10,149 nucleotides of DNA, from positions 1 through 10,149 of the forward strand of contig JAUXAE010000034.1 of NCBI GenBank assembly GCA_030620035.1, given 5' to 3'. The notes under the pieces were generated by a model, which ran no database searches, was not told the origin of the DNA, and saw only the letters and a list, made by a program, of their open reading frames with translations. Each line of letters starts with the position of its first letter. Within the stretch, counting starts at the first letter, position 1. Positions 1 through 7,540 of this stretch are shown in pieces. The stretch comes from Dehalococcoidales bacterium (GTDB lineage Bacteria > Chloroflexota > Dehalococcoidia > Dehalococcoidales > JAUXAE01). Both the position numbers and the translations under genes were made by a program.

Positions 1-666
1 AAACCGCTCCCGCTGGGTTCGCCGGGCGGCCACCAGACTGGCCACCTGATGGTACCGGCGCGGCTCAAGATAGCGGAAGGCCAGGTCCTCCAGCTGCCAC
101 TCTAACTCCCAGATGCCCAGGCGGTGGGCCAGGGGGGCGTATATCTCCAGCGTCTCACGGGCAATGCCCCGCCTTTTCTCGGAAGATAGGGCATCCAGGG
201 TGCGCATATTATGCAGCCGGTCGGCCAGCTTGATAAAGACGACGCGCAGGTCCTCGGCCATGGCCACCAGCATCTTCCTCAGGTTCTCGGCCTGCTGCTT
301 CCGGGAGGCGGCGCCACCCCGCCGGGCCACCTCCCCAGGAACCTTGAGCGCCAGCTTACCCAGCTTGGTAGTGCCATCAACCAGCTTGGCTATCTCCTTG
401 CCGAATCCCTTCTCAATCTGGGCCAGGGATATGCCGCTGTCCTCGGGGACATCATGAAGCAGGGCCGCCGCCAGGGAACTGGCATCCAGCTGGAGCTCGG
501 CCAGGATAAGGGCCACCTGTAGGGGATGCTCAACAAAGGGCTCGCCCGATTTACGCAGCTGCCCCTCATGCGCCTTAAGGGCAAAGTCATAGGCCTCCTG
601 AACCACCTTTACCTTTTCCGGCGGAAGATAGCCCCCAACCTTCTCAGAAAGCCCGCTGAAATCCAT
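1..666 (-). CDS. relA: Bifunctional (p)ppGpp synthetase/hydrolase Rel, N-terminal part (cut by window edge)
   Basis: The reverse strand encodes 222 residues from ATG at 666 with no stop before position 1, so the rest of the gene lies left of the window. The residues match the N-terminal HD hydrolase domain of Rel/SpoT enzymes, which make and degrade the stringent-response alarmone (p)ppGpp in the cytoplasm. Metal and substrate residues of an active hydrolase are all visible: H47 in FVEHP, H71-D72 and E75-D76 in LLHDVPEDSG, and D149/N153 in FIKLADRLHNMRTL. A short extra stretch (about residues 110-120, GEVARRGGAAS) interrupts the usual TKLGK...QQAENLRKM region. The synthetase, TGS and ACT domains are outside the window, so a full-length Rel rather than a small hydrolase is inferred. 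A purine-rich GGTAGGGG lies just before the start. The gene is divergent from hisS, as its hisS neighbourhood in many bacteria would suggest. Confidence 0.93.
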   Translation of the reverse strand, partial: MDFSGLSEKVGGYLPPEKVKVVQEAYDFALKAHEGQLRKSGEPFVEHPLQVALILAELQLDASSLAAALLHDVPEDSGISLAQIEKGFGKEIAKLVDGTTKLGKLALKVPGEVARRGGAASRKQQAENLRKMLVAMAEDLRVVFIKLADRLHNMRTLDALSSEKRRGIARETLEIYAPLAHRLGIWELEWQLEDLAFRYLEPRRYHQVASLVAARRTQRERF

Positions 667-695
667 CACCCCTACCGCTAACACTAATTACCATA

Positions 696-724
696 AGTAT
701 AACGCAATCAGGTTGGCTCGTGCA
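696..724 (-). promoter_or_regulatory. Possible rel promoter
   Basis: On the reverse strand a TATACT -10 hexamer (696-701, 5 of 6 to consensus) sits 30 bases ahead of the rel start codon. The best -35 options (around 719-725) match only 3 of 6, so the promoter call rests mainly on the -10. Predicted transcription would start around 689, giving a leader of about 23 bases. Confidence 0.35.
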
Positions 725-743
725 AAATGCAAAATGCAAAATG
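721..743. repeat. 7-base tandem repeat (TGCAAAA, 3.3 copies)
   Basis: TGCAAAA is repeated three times at 721-741 and followed by a partial TG. It is non-coding and lies between the rel promoter region and the hairpin cluster. It could be a slippage product or a variable-number tandem repeat. No function is evident. Confidence 0.85.
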
Positions 744-754
744 TTTATCAACCT

Positions 755-947
755 CACCCCCTTTGTCCCCCTCTCCTTTGAAGGAGAGGGGGAGAGATAT
801 TTAAAAGAGGGGCTTGGCCCCTCTTAGACACCCCGTTAGACCAACCTCCTTGAAAGTGGGGGAGATTTTGAGAGGGGGTTCCGCCCCCTCTCATCTGCAT
901 TCCCCCTTCCCTTACAAGGGAAGGGGGGTTAGGAGGATGGGTTGCTA
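755..947. repeat. Cluster of GC-rich perfect hairpins, probably a duplicated intergenic repeat element
   Basis: Four strong inverted repeats follow each other. Perfect stems are 767-778/781-792 (12 bp, CCCCCTCTCCTT), 805-813/817-825 (9 bp, AAGAGGGGC), 869-878/884-893 (10 bp, TGAGAGGGGG) and 902-913/916-927 (12 bp, CCCCCTTCCCTT). The block looks like a degenerate tandem duplication of a module made of a CTCCTT-type hairpin, a GGGGAGA linker and an A-rich GAGGGG...CCCCTC hairpin. The unit beginning near 767 is echoed from about 841 (with a decayed first hairpin at 845-863), and a third first-type hairpin closes the block. It contains no credible ORF. It resembles dispersed, non-autonomous palindromic repeats (REP/MITE-like), and could also act as a terminator or insulator between the divergent genes. 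The identity as a dispersed element is inference. Confidence 0.7.
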
Positions 948-980
948 AGCAGTCGGAATAAATTTAGATTTGGCTCCACC

Positions 981-1010
981 TTTACAAAGCCAGCCCTAAT
1001 CTTGTATCCT
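981..1010 (+). promoter_or_regulatory. hisS promoter, predicting a leaderless mRNA
   Basis: TTTACA (981-986, 5 of 6) and TATCCT (1005-1010, 4 of 6) are separated by 18 bases. Transcription would start near 1016-1018, directly at the hisS ATG (1019). There is no Shine-Dalgarno sequence ahead of that ATG, which fits a leaderless transcript. Confidence 0.4.
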
Positions 1011-1018
1011 AGCCTAAA

Positions 1019-2302
1019 ATGAAGCAAGAGAAAGCCAGATTATATCAGGCACCGCGGGGCACCGCCGATATCCTGCCTGAGGAGCAGGCCCACTGGCGCT
1101 ATATTGAGCAAGAAGCGGTCAGTATCTGCCGGCTCTACGGCTATGAGCGCATTGACACCCCGGCCTTTGAGGATACCCGGTTATTCAGCCGCAGCATCGG
1201 TGAGGAGACCGACATTGTATCCAAGGAGATGTACACCTTTAGCGACCGCGGCGGCAACCAAATAACCCTTAGGCCCGAGGGCACGGCGCCGGTTTGCCGC
1301 GCCTATCTGGAGCACGGCCTTAAAAACCGGCCCAAGCCGGTCAGGCTCTACTATCTGGCCCCTATCTTCCGCTACGAAAGGCCCCAGTCAGGCCGATACC
1401 GCCAGCACCACCAGTTTGGCTATGAAGCCATCGGTGACGGCGACCCGGCCCTTGACGCCGAGGTTATAGATATGGCCTGGCGGTTCTTCCGGTCGCTGGG
1501 CCTTGAGCGGCTTTCCCTCCAGCTCAACAGCATCGGCTGCAAGAAGTGCCGGCCGGGGTACCTTATAGCCCTAAAGGCTTATTATACCGGCCACATCAAG
1601 AACCTATGCCCGGACTGTGACCGCCGGCTGGTGAGAAACCCGCTGCGCCTGCTTGACTGCAAAAGGCCCAACTGCCTGAAAATAGCGGCGTCGGCCCCCA
1701 AAAGCAGTGAATACCTGTGCCCGGCCTGCCAGGAGCACTTCAGCCAGCTAAAGAGGTACCTGGCCCAGCTTGAACTTCCCTTTGTCCTCAACCACTTTCT
1801 GGTGCGCGGCCTGGACTACTACACCAGGACGGTCTTTGAAATCCAGCCCGAGGCCGAAGGTGCCCAGAGCACCCTGGGCGGCGGCGGACGCTATGATGAC
1901 CTGATTGCCGAGTTGGGCGGCCCGCCGACACCAGCGGTGGGCTTTGCCGCCGGCGTGGAGCGGATTGTGGTCAACCTTAAAAGACAGGATATAGCCATAC
2001 CACCGCTAGCTGGGCCACGGGTATTTATTGCCTATATCGGTGATGAGGCCCGGGATGAGGCCGCCAGGCTGGCCGCCGGCCTAAGACAGGATGGCATCGG
2101 GGTAATACAGGCCGTGGGCTCAAAGAGCCTTAAAGCCCAGCTAAGACAGGCCAATAGCCTTAAATCCCGCTACGCGGTGATTATCGGTGAGCAGGAAGTA
2201 AATACGGGCACGGTAGTCCTGCGGGACATGGCCAGTTCCGAGCAAAAAATATTGGCCGTTAAAAGCCTGGCAGAAGAACTTCAAGCCCGTCTTTGTAATT
2301 GA
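1019..2302 (+). CDS. hisS: Histidyl-tRNA synthetase
   Basis: Cytoplasmic class II aminoacyl-tRNA synthetase that charges tRNA-His with histidine using ATP. The 427 residues are of normal length. They show the N-terminal QAPRGTADILP block (10-20), motif 1 region (about 38-75), motif 2 with FRYERPQSGRYRQHHQFG (117-134, catalytic Arg118), the histidine-specific LVRGLDYYTR (261-270), motif 3 PAVGFAAGVERI (305-316), and a C-terminal anticodon-binding domain (about 332-425). The insertion domain (170-240) carries four cysteine pairs (C174/C177, C197/C200, C214/C219, C234/C237), suggesting bound zinc. A similar Cys-rich insertion occurs in HisRS of several bacterial groups. The ATG at 1019 lacks a ribosome binding site but gives the expected N-terminus. 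The next gene starts at or two bases after its stop codon, so the two are probably co-transcribed. Confidence 0.97.
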   Translation: MKQEKARLYQAPRGTADILPEEQAHWRYIEQEAVSICRLYGYERIDTPAFEDTRLFSRSIGEETDIVSKEMYTFSDRGGNQITLRPEGTAPVCRAYLEHGLKNRPKPVRLYYLAPIFRYERPQSGRYRQHHQFGYEAIGDGDPALDAEVIDMAWRFFRSLGLERLSLQLNSIGCKKCRPGYLIALKAYYTGHIKNLCPDCDRRLVRNPLRLLDCKRPNCLKIAASAPKSSEYLCPACQEHFSQLKRYLAQLELPFVLNHFLVRGLDYYTRTVFEIQPEAEGAQSTLGGGGRYDDLIAELGGPPTPAVGFAAGVERIVVNLKRQDIAIPPLAGPRVFIAYIGDEARDEAARLAAGLRQDGIGVIQAVGSKSLKAQLRQANSLKSRYAVIIGEQEVNTGTVVLRDMASSEQKILAVKSLAEELQARLCN

Positions 2303-2304
2303 TA

Positions 2305-3459
2305 ATGGAGCCGCATACGAAAAATAGAACCTTCCTGATACTGGGCGGCTACGGCAACACTGGCTTTTTACTTGCCAGGTTGCTGCTCCAAGAAACAGAC
2401 CTCAAGCTGATTCTGGCCGGCCGGAGCCGAGAAAAGGCAGTACAGGCCGCCGCCCACCTTAACAGCCTTTTTAAGGGCAACCGGGTGAGCGGCCTTAAGG
2501 TTGACGCTTCAGACAGCAGCGACCTAAAGCAGGCGTTCAAAAAAGTAGATTTTGTCTTGGTGGCCTCCAGCACAGCCAAATATGTTAAAGAAGTTGCTAC
2601 CGAAGCTATAGCCGCCGGCATTGACTATCTGGACATCCAGTATTCAGAAAAGAAAGTTCCGGTACTGCAGGCAATGGCACCGAAAATCAAAGGCTCGGGC
2701 CGCTGCTTCATCACTGAAGCCGGTTTTCACCCCGGGCTGCCAGCGGCAATGGTGCGCTACTCCGGCCAATACTTTGACCGTTTAGAGCGGGCTGTTGTAA
2801 GCACTGTCATTGATGCTGATTGGGGATTATCTGTATCAGATGCCACCATTTATGAATTTACCGAAGAGTTCAAAGACTACCAGCCTTTCGTCTTCAAAAG
2901 GGGACAGTGGCAAAAGCCCAAAATGGGCGGCATGTTTGACTCTCTGAAGGTTGACTTCGGTGCCGAATTCGGCAGGCGTTCCTGTGTGCCCATGACACTG
3001 GAAGAAATGCGTTCTATACCAGAAATATTTCCACAAATAAAAGAAACCGGCTTTTATATAGCCGGCTTCAACTGGTTTGTCGACTGGCTGATATTCCCTA
3101 TTGTTATGGTTGCTCTAAAGCTGTGGCCAAATAAAGCAGTAAAGCCTGTGGGCAAGCTCATGTTTTGGGGCATGAAGACCTTTTCGTCGCCACCCTATGG
3201 CGTGGTCACCAAAGTAGAAGCCAGCGGTGAGAAAGTCGGCAAAGCCAAAGAGATTGAAGTGTCCCTGTATCACCAAGACGGCTATCTGTTCACGGCCATA
3301 CCGGTCATTGCCTGCCTGCTTCAATATCTTGACGGCTCCATCAAAAAGCCGGGCCTCTGGATGATGGGACACCTGGTTGAGCCAAACCGCCTAATGAAAG
3401 ACATGGAGCGTCTGGGAATCAGGGTTCAAGTTAAAGACAAGACCAGCCAAAGCACATAA
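2305..3459 (+). CDS. Saccharopine dehydrogenase-like NAD(P)-binding protein
   Basis: The protein has 384 residues from ATG 2305; an alternative TTG at 2299 would overlap the hisS stop by four bases (TTGA). The N-terminus is a Rossmann fold with the dinucleotide-binding loop LGGYGNTG (residues 13-20) followed by a beta strand and AGRSREKA, typical of the saccharopine dehydrogenase/SCCPDH-like family. That family includes lysine-metabolism enzymes and many uncharacterised oxidoreductases, so the substrate cannot be named. ITEAGFHPGLPAAMV (about 136-150) is a conserved family-like segment. A hydrophobic run near residues 255-275 (NWFVDWLIFPIVMVALKLW) may be membrane-associated. No lysine-biosynthesis genes are nearby. 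The gene is visibly more AT-rich than hisS and gyrB (18 of 60 bases are G or C at 3001-3060), which may indicate separate acquisition. It is probably read through from hisS. Confidence 0.82.
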   Translation: MEPHTKNRTFLILGGYGNTGFLLARLLLQETDLKLILAGRSREKAVQAAAHLNSLFKGNRVSGLKVDASDSSDLKQAFKKVDFVLVASSTAKYVKEVATEAIAAGIDYLDIQYSEKKVPVLQAMAPKIKGSGRCFITEAGFHPGLPAAMVRYSGQYFDRLERAVVSTVIDADWGLSVSDATIYEFTEEFKDYQPFVFKRGQWQKPKMGGMFDSLKVDFGAEFGRRSCVPMTLEEMRSIPEIFPQIKETGFYIAGFNWFVDWLIFPIVMVALKLWPNKAVKPVGKLMFWGMKTFSSPPYGVVTKVEASGEKVGKAKEIEVSLYHQDGYLFTAIPVIACLLQYLDGSIKKPGLWMMGHLVEPNRLMKDMERLGIRVQVKDKTSQST

Positions 3460-3723
3460 TTTCCTCTAGAGAATGTGTTATAGACTTTATCAAGCCCATA
3501 AACATTTACTTGTCACCTTCAATAAAATTGTCACAGCTTTACCTCACAGCTAATTTATGCTATAATATAAAGTTGAATGGGCATTCTAGCGACACGAGAA
3601 ATTACCCCTTTTGGGCCGGCCCGTTGCCCTATCCCTGAAAACGATTCCTTTTTTTCTTGTCTAACTAGGCGTTCTAGCTTTTTTTCACTTCTGCCCCCAG
3701 ACCAAGCAGTTGAAAGATAGGTC
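3460..3723 (+). other. Non-coding gap and gyrB leader
   Basis: There is no credible gene in these 264 bases. The left part is AT-rich and holds the gyrB promoter. The predicted leader (about 3573-3723) contains a perfect 10-bp palindrome GGGCCGGCCC (3613-3622), two T7 runs (near 3649-3655 and 3680-3686) and two related copies of GGCRTTCTAGC (near 3580 and 3668). I see no clear terminator for the upstream operon. No strong Shine-Dalgarno precedes the gyrB ATG; the nearest purine run is GAAAGATAGG (3712-3721). Confidence 0.6.
3538..3566 (+). promoter_or_regulatory. gyrB promoter
   Basis: A TTTACC -35 (3538-3543, 4 of 6) and a perfect TATAAT -10 (3561-3566) are spaced 17 bases apart, with an extended TGC directly before the -10. 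This is the best sigma-70-type promoter in the window. Transcription would start near 3573, giving a leader of about 150 bases for gyrB. Confidence 0.65.
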
Positions 3724-5655
3724 ATGGCCAAGGATATGCCTCTAAGCAATAAGCCATTAAATAACGAGTACACCGCCGCCGATATTCAGGTCCTGGGCGG
3801 GCGGGAAGCGGTACGCCGCCGTCCCGGCATGTATATCGGCAATACTGACCAGCGCGGCCTTAACCATCTGGTCTATGAAATTGTCTACAACAGCATTGAT
3901 GAAGCCATGGCCGGTTGCTGTGATAAGATTACCGTCACCCTTAAAGAAGACAGTAGCGTCACCGTTGCCGACAACGGACGGGGCATCCCGATAGAGACTC
4001 ACCCGGTGACCAAGGTCTCGGCCCTAGAAACGGTGCTGACCACCCTCCATGCCGGGGCCAAATTCGGCGGCAAGATATACCAGGTATCCGGCGGTCTGCA
4101 CGGTGTCGGCGCCTCGGTAGTAAATGCCCTGGCCTGCTGGCTCAAGGTTTCCGTCCGGCGCAACGGCAAACTCTATCAACAGGAATACCGGCAGGGCATA
4201 CCCCAGGGGGAGGTAGCCGAAGTCGGCCCGGCCAGCGGCAGCGGCACCACCATTAGCTTCCTGGCCGATGGGCAGATATTCCCCAAGATAGACTATGATT
4301 TTGACACCCTGAGTGAGCGCCTTCGAGAGGTGGCCTATCTCAACAAGGGGCTGGAGATATACTTCAGGGATGAGGCCAAGGACCTGGAGAAGACCTTCTA
4401 CTTTGAGAAGGGCATCACCGGCTTTGTCCGCCACCTCAACCGCAACCGGGCCGTCCGCCACCGCCTGCCCATCTACATCTCAAAGGCGGTTGACAGCACC
4501 ATTGTTGAGGTAGCCCTGCAGTACAATGATGGTTTTGCCGACGCCACCTTCAGCTTCGCCAACTGCGTCAATACCACTGAAGGCGGCAGCCACCTTACCG
4601 GCTTCCGCTCGGCGCTGACCCGGGTGCTCAACGACTACGCCCATAAAAACAGCCTCCTAAAGGAAAGCGACCTCAGCCTGGTAGGTGAGGATGTCAGGGA
4701 GGGGCTGACGGCCATTGTCAGCGTCAAGCTGGCCGAGCCCCAGTTTGAGGGACAGACCAAGTCCAAGCTGGGTAACATTGAGGTCAAGAGCCTGGCTGAG
4801 AGTGTGGTCAGTGAGGGGTTGTCCCTCTACCTTGAGGAGCACCCCGATGATGCCAAGAGAATCCTTGAGAAGTGCATCACCGCCGCCCGGGGCCGAGAGG
4901 CTGCCCGAAAGGCCCGTGATTTAATCATTAGAAAGAGTTCCCTGGATACCGGCACACTGCCGGGCAAGCTGGCTGACTGTTCGGAGAAGGACCCCTCCCT
5001 GTGTGAACTATACCTGGTGGAGGGGCCCTCGGCTGGCGGCTCGGCCAAGCAGGGACGAAACCGCCGCTTCCAGGCGATACTGCCCCTTAGGGGCAAGATT
5101 CTCAATGTGGAGAAGGCGGCCCCGGATAAGATGCTATCCCATGAAGAAATCCGGGCCATCATTACCGCCCTGGGCAGCGGCATAGATGAAGAGATTGACC
5201 TGTCCAAACTGCGCTACCACCGGGTCATCCTGATGACAGATGCCGATGTTGACGGTGCCCACATCAGAACCCTGCTATTAACCTTCTTCTTCCGGCACAT
5301 GCCCGAGCTTATAAGCCAAGGCCACCTATTCATTGCCCAGCCGCCCCTCTACCGGATAAAGACGGCCAAACAGGAGAGTTGGGTCTATACCGAGCAGGAA
5401 AAGGAAGAGCTGTTAGCTGAACTAAAGGGGAGCAAGAACATCGCCATCCAGCGCTACAAGGGCCTGGGGGAGATGAGCGCCGAGCAGCTGTGGCAGACGA
5501 CCATGAACCCGGCCAGCCGCACCCTGCTCTCGGTAAATGTTGAAGACGCCGCCAAGGCCGACAGCATCTTCTATCTGCTGATGGGCGGCGAGGTGCCGCC
5601 GCGCAAGGCCTTCATCCAGGCCCACGCCAAGAGTGTCAAGAACCTGGATATTTAA
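3724..5655 (+). CDS. gyrB: DNA gyrase subunit B (ATPase/TOPRIM)
   Basis: ATPase subunit of gyrase, which with GyrA introduces negative supercoils into DNA. The 643 residues match the usual bacterial GyrB lacking the E. coli-type insertion. The GHKL ATPase domain shows YEIVYNSIDEA with catalytic E52 and Mg-binding N56, VADNGRGIP (81-89, D83), and VSGGLHGVGASVVNAL (121-136). The transducer domain has NTTEGGSHLTGF (283-294) and the QTK loop (344-346). The TOPRIM domain has LVEGPSAGGSAKQGR (431-445) and MTDADVDGAHIRT (504-516, D506/D508/D510), and the tail has QRYKGLGEM and ends in NLDI. Residue 435 is Pro where Asp is nearly invariant (EGDSAGG; E. coli D426, a quinolone-resistance position). GyrB rather than ParE is favoured by the NLDI-type tail and the location near dnaA. 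It converges on nadD with 9 bases between stops, so its terminator must lie inside the neighbour or be Rho-dependent. Confidence 0.95.
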   Translation: MAKDMPLSNKPLNNEYTAADIQVLGGREAVRRRPGMYIGNTDQRGLNHLVYEIVYNSIDEAMAGCCDKITVTLKEDSSVTVADNGRGIPIETHPVTKVSALETVLTTLHAGAKFGGKIYQVSGGLHGVGASVVNALACWLKVSVRRNGKLYQQEYRQGIPQGEVAEVGPASGSGTTISFLADGQIFPKIDYDFDTLSERLREVAYLNKGLEIYFRDEAKDLEKTFYFEKGITGFVRHLNRNRAVRHRLPIYISKAVDSTIVEVALQYNDGFADATFSFANCVNTTEGGSHLTGFRSALTRVLNDYAHKNSLLKESDLSLVGEDVREGLTAIVSVKLAEPQFEGQTKSKLGNIEVKSLAESVVSEGLSLYLEEHPDDAKRILEKCITAARGREAARKARDLIIRKSSLDTGTLPGKLADCSEKDPSLCELYLVEGPSAGGSAKQGRNRRFQAILPLRGKILNVEKAAPDKMLSHEEIRAIITALGSGIDEEIDLSKLRYHRVILMTDADVDGAHIRTLLLTFFFRHMPELISQGHLFIAQPPLYRIKTAKQESWVYTEQEKEELLAELKGSKNIAIQRYKGLGEMSAEQLWQTTMNPASRTLLSVNVEDAAKADSIFYLLMGGEVPPRKAFIQAHAKSVKNLDI

Positions 5656-5664
5656 GGCAAGGAA

Positions 5665-6273
5665 TCACCGCCTCTCCTTATACAGCTTCTGCTCTCTGAT
5701 ATACTTCCCCACCGCCTCGGGGACAAGGTGCTCAATGGAAAGACCTCGGGCTACCCGCTCCCTGATTACCGAGGCGCTGATGTCAATCTCGGGCTTATCC
5801 AGCATAATGACCCTTTTGAATAGTCCGGGGACATCAGCCTCAAGTGTTTTAAGGTCGGGAACCGGGCAGCCAACCCGGGGCACGGCTACCAGGCGGCAAA
5901 GTTCAATCAGCCGCTTGGGCTCATGCCAGCGGGGCAGCTCTTCCAGATTGTCCCAGCCCAGAATAAAATAGAGTTCTTCGCCGCTGGCCAGCTGGCTCTT
6001 GAGCTTAAGCATGGTATCAACAGTATAGGAAGGGCCCGGGCGGTCAACCTCCATAGTAGACAGCTTGAAGTAGGGCCTACCGGCAATAGCCAAGCGTACC
6101 ATCCGGACACGGTGCTCGGCCGGGGAGATGGGGGTACCGCTTTTTAGCCAGGGACGGCCGGCGGGCACAAAGAGAACCTCAGCCAGCCCCAGCCGAAGCC
6201 TTACCTCCTCGGCCAAAACGAGATGGCCAGTGTGGATAGGGTCAAAGGTTCCGCCAAGTACCCCGATTTTCAT
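5665..6273 (-). CDS. nadD: Nicotinate-nucleotide adenylyltransferase
   Basis: Transfers AMP from ATP to nicotinate mononucleotide to form deamido-NAD, a core step of NAD synthesis in the cytoplasm. The 202 residues have the nucleotidyltransferase signature GGTFDPIHTGH (8-18) with the paired histidines, the YFILGWDNLEELPRWHEP segment (about 101-118) that matches the family's substrate-binding region, and the C-terminal SASVIRERV block, corresponding to the (S/T)xxxR motif. Length is normal for NadD. The start ATG lies 4 bases after the obg stop, with GGGAGTGG inside the obg end acting as ribosome binding site, so it is the second gene of an obg-nadD unit. Its stop lies 9 bases from the gyrB stop in convergent orientation. 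Confidence 0.93.
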   Translation of the reverse strand: MKIGVLGGTFDPIHTGHLVLAEEVRLRLGLAEVLFVPAGRPWLKSGTPISPAEHRVRMVRLAIAGRPYFKLSTMEVDRPGPSYTVDTMLKLKSQLASGEELYFILGWDNLEELPRWHEPKRLIELCRLVAVPRVGCPVPDLKTLEADVPGLFKRVIMLDKPEIDISASVIRERVARGLSIEHLVPEAVGKYIREQKLYKERR

Positions 6274-6277
6274 TAGG

Positions 6278-7540
6278 CTACCACTCCCATTCTAACCTAC
6301 CACAGCGGACCCTGTCACCCGGCTTAACGCCGGCCTTCTTCAGGGCCCTAACAACCCCCCACCGGGCCAGCTGCCCCTGGAGCTGACGCCGCGCCTCCGG
6401 GCTGGTTATGTCCGTTCCGGCCGTAATACGTTCCAATTCAGGCGCCACCACGATGAACATACCCCCTTCTCGATGCACAGTGACGGCTCTCTCTCTAGGC
6501 TTGGGCCGGAAGACCTTTCGGGCAATCTTAACACCAGCCTTCTCCCGGGCAGTAACCCTCTCTAGCATCTCAGAAGTCTTTACCATAAGCTCGGCGACGC
6601 CCTGGCCAGTGGCCGCCGAAATAAAAAGCGGCCCAATTCCCACCTGGCCGAAGGCCTCCCTGGTAGCAGCCAGTCGGGCCTGCACCTCAGGTAAATCAAT
6701 CTTATTGACCACCACCAACTGCGGTTTCTGGGCCAGCGCCGAATCAAACAGCTTAAGCTCACTATTTACCCGGACCATGTCTTCCACAGGAGACGCCGAG
6801 CCGCCGTCAATCAGGTGGATAAGCACCCGGGTACGCACAACGTGGCGCAGAAAGTCATGCCCCAATCCGCGCCCTAGGTGGGCATCTTGTATCAGGCCGG
6901 GAACCTCAGCCAGGACAAAGCTCCGCTGGCCGACCTCGGCCACACCCAGAACGGGCTCCAGAGTGGTAAAGGGATAGCTGGCTATTCTGGGCTTGGCCGC
7001 TGAGGCCGCCGCCAGCAGGGAGGACTTACCCACATTGGGATAGCCAATAACGCCAACATCAGCGATGAGCTTAAGTTCCAGTATGATAGACTTTTCTTGG
7101 CCAACCTCCCCCTGTTGGGCAATCCGGGGGGCCTGATTGGTCGAGGAAACAAAGTGGGTGTTGCCCCACCCCCCTCTACCACCCTTGGCCGCCACCACCT
7201 GGCCTGGCTGTTCTAGGTCGGCGATAACCGCCTCATCAGCCATCAGCGCCTTATCTATTACCACCGTCCCCAACGGGACGGTCAATATCAGGTCATCTCC
7301 GCTCCGGCCATGCTTTTTCCGGCCACGGCCGTCTTGGCCATCACCGGCCCGATAGACCCCCCTCTGCCGGAACCTAAGCAGGCTGGCAACACCAGAATCT
7401 GCCTTCAGTACCACATCACCGCCGTAGCCACCATCACCACCATCAGGGCCGCCCAATGGTATGAATTTCTCCCGCCGGAAGCTTACCACACCGTAGCCAC
7501 CATCTCCGGCCTTAACAGTTATCTCAACTCTATCAAACAT
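6278..7540 (-). CDS. obg: Obg family GTPase (ribosome assembly/stress)
   Basis: Essential GTPase associated with large ribosomal subunit maturation and the stringent response; Obg is known to interact with the (p)ppGpp system. The 420 residues have all three domains. The glycine-rich Obg fold (1-158) begins MFDRVEITVKAGDGG. The G domain has G1 GYPNVGKSS (166-174), G2 YPFTTLEPVLG (189-199), G3 AEVPGL (211-216), G4 NKID (279-282) and G5 ISAATGQG (307-314). The C-terminal OCT domain covers about 340-420. In G3 the usual Asp of DxPG is Glu (E212), a conservative but notable change. The start codon at 7540 follows a weak GGAAA. A promoter is visible just upstream. It forms an operon with nadD, and the dnaA gene lies 225 bases upstream on the same strand. 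Confidence 0.96.
   Translation of the reverse strand: MFDRVEITVKAGDGGYGVVSFRREKFIPLGGPDGGDGGYGGDVVLKADSGVASLLRFRQRGVYRAGDGQDGRGRKKHGRSGDDLILTVPLGTVVIDKALMADEAVIADLEQPGQVVAAKGGRGGWGNTHFVSSTNQAPRIAQQGEVGQEKSIILELKLIADVGVIGYPNVGKSSLLAAASAAKPRIASYPFTTLEPVLGVAEVGQRSFVLAEVPGLIQDAHLGRGLGHDFLRHVVRTRVLIHLIDGGSASPVEDMVRVNSELKLFDSALAQKPQLVVVNKIDLPEVQARLAATREAFGQVGIGPLFISAATGQGVAELMVKTSEMLERVTAREKAGVKIARKVFRPKPRERAVTVHREGGMFIVVAPELERITAGTDITSPEARRQLQGQLARWGVVRALKKAGVKPGDRVRCGRLEWEW

Noticed and set aside
3463..3476. CTCTAGAG palindrome after the saccharopine-dehydrogenase-like gene
   Set aside because: Eight bases with no loop or T-run; not a terminator and expected by chance in a window this size.
3555..3773. 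72-codon reverse ORF across the gyrB leader
   Set aside because: It is antisense to the gyrB promoter, leader and first codons, has no ribosome binding site and an unfamiliar product.
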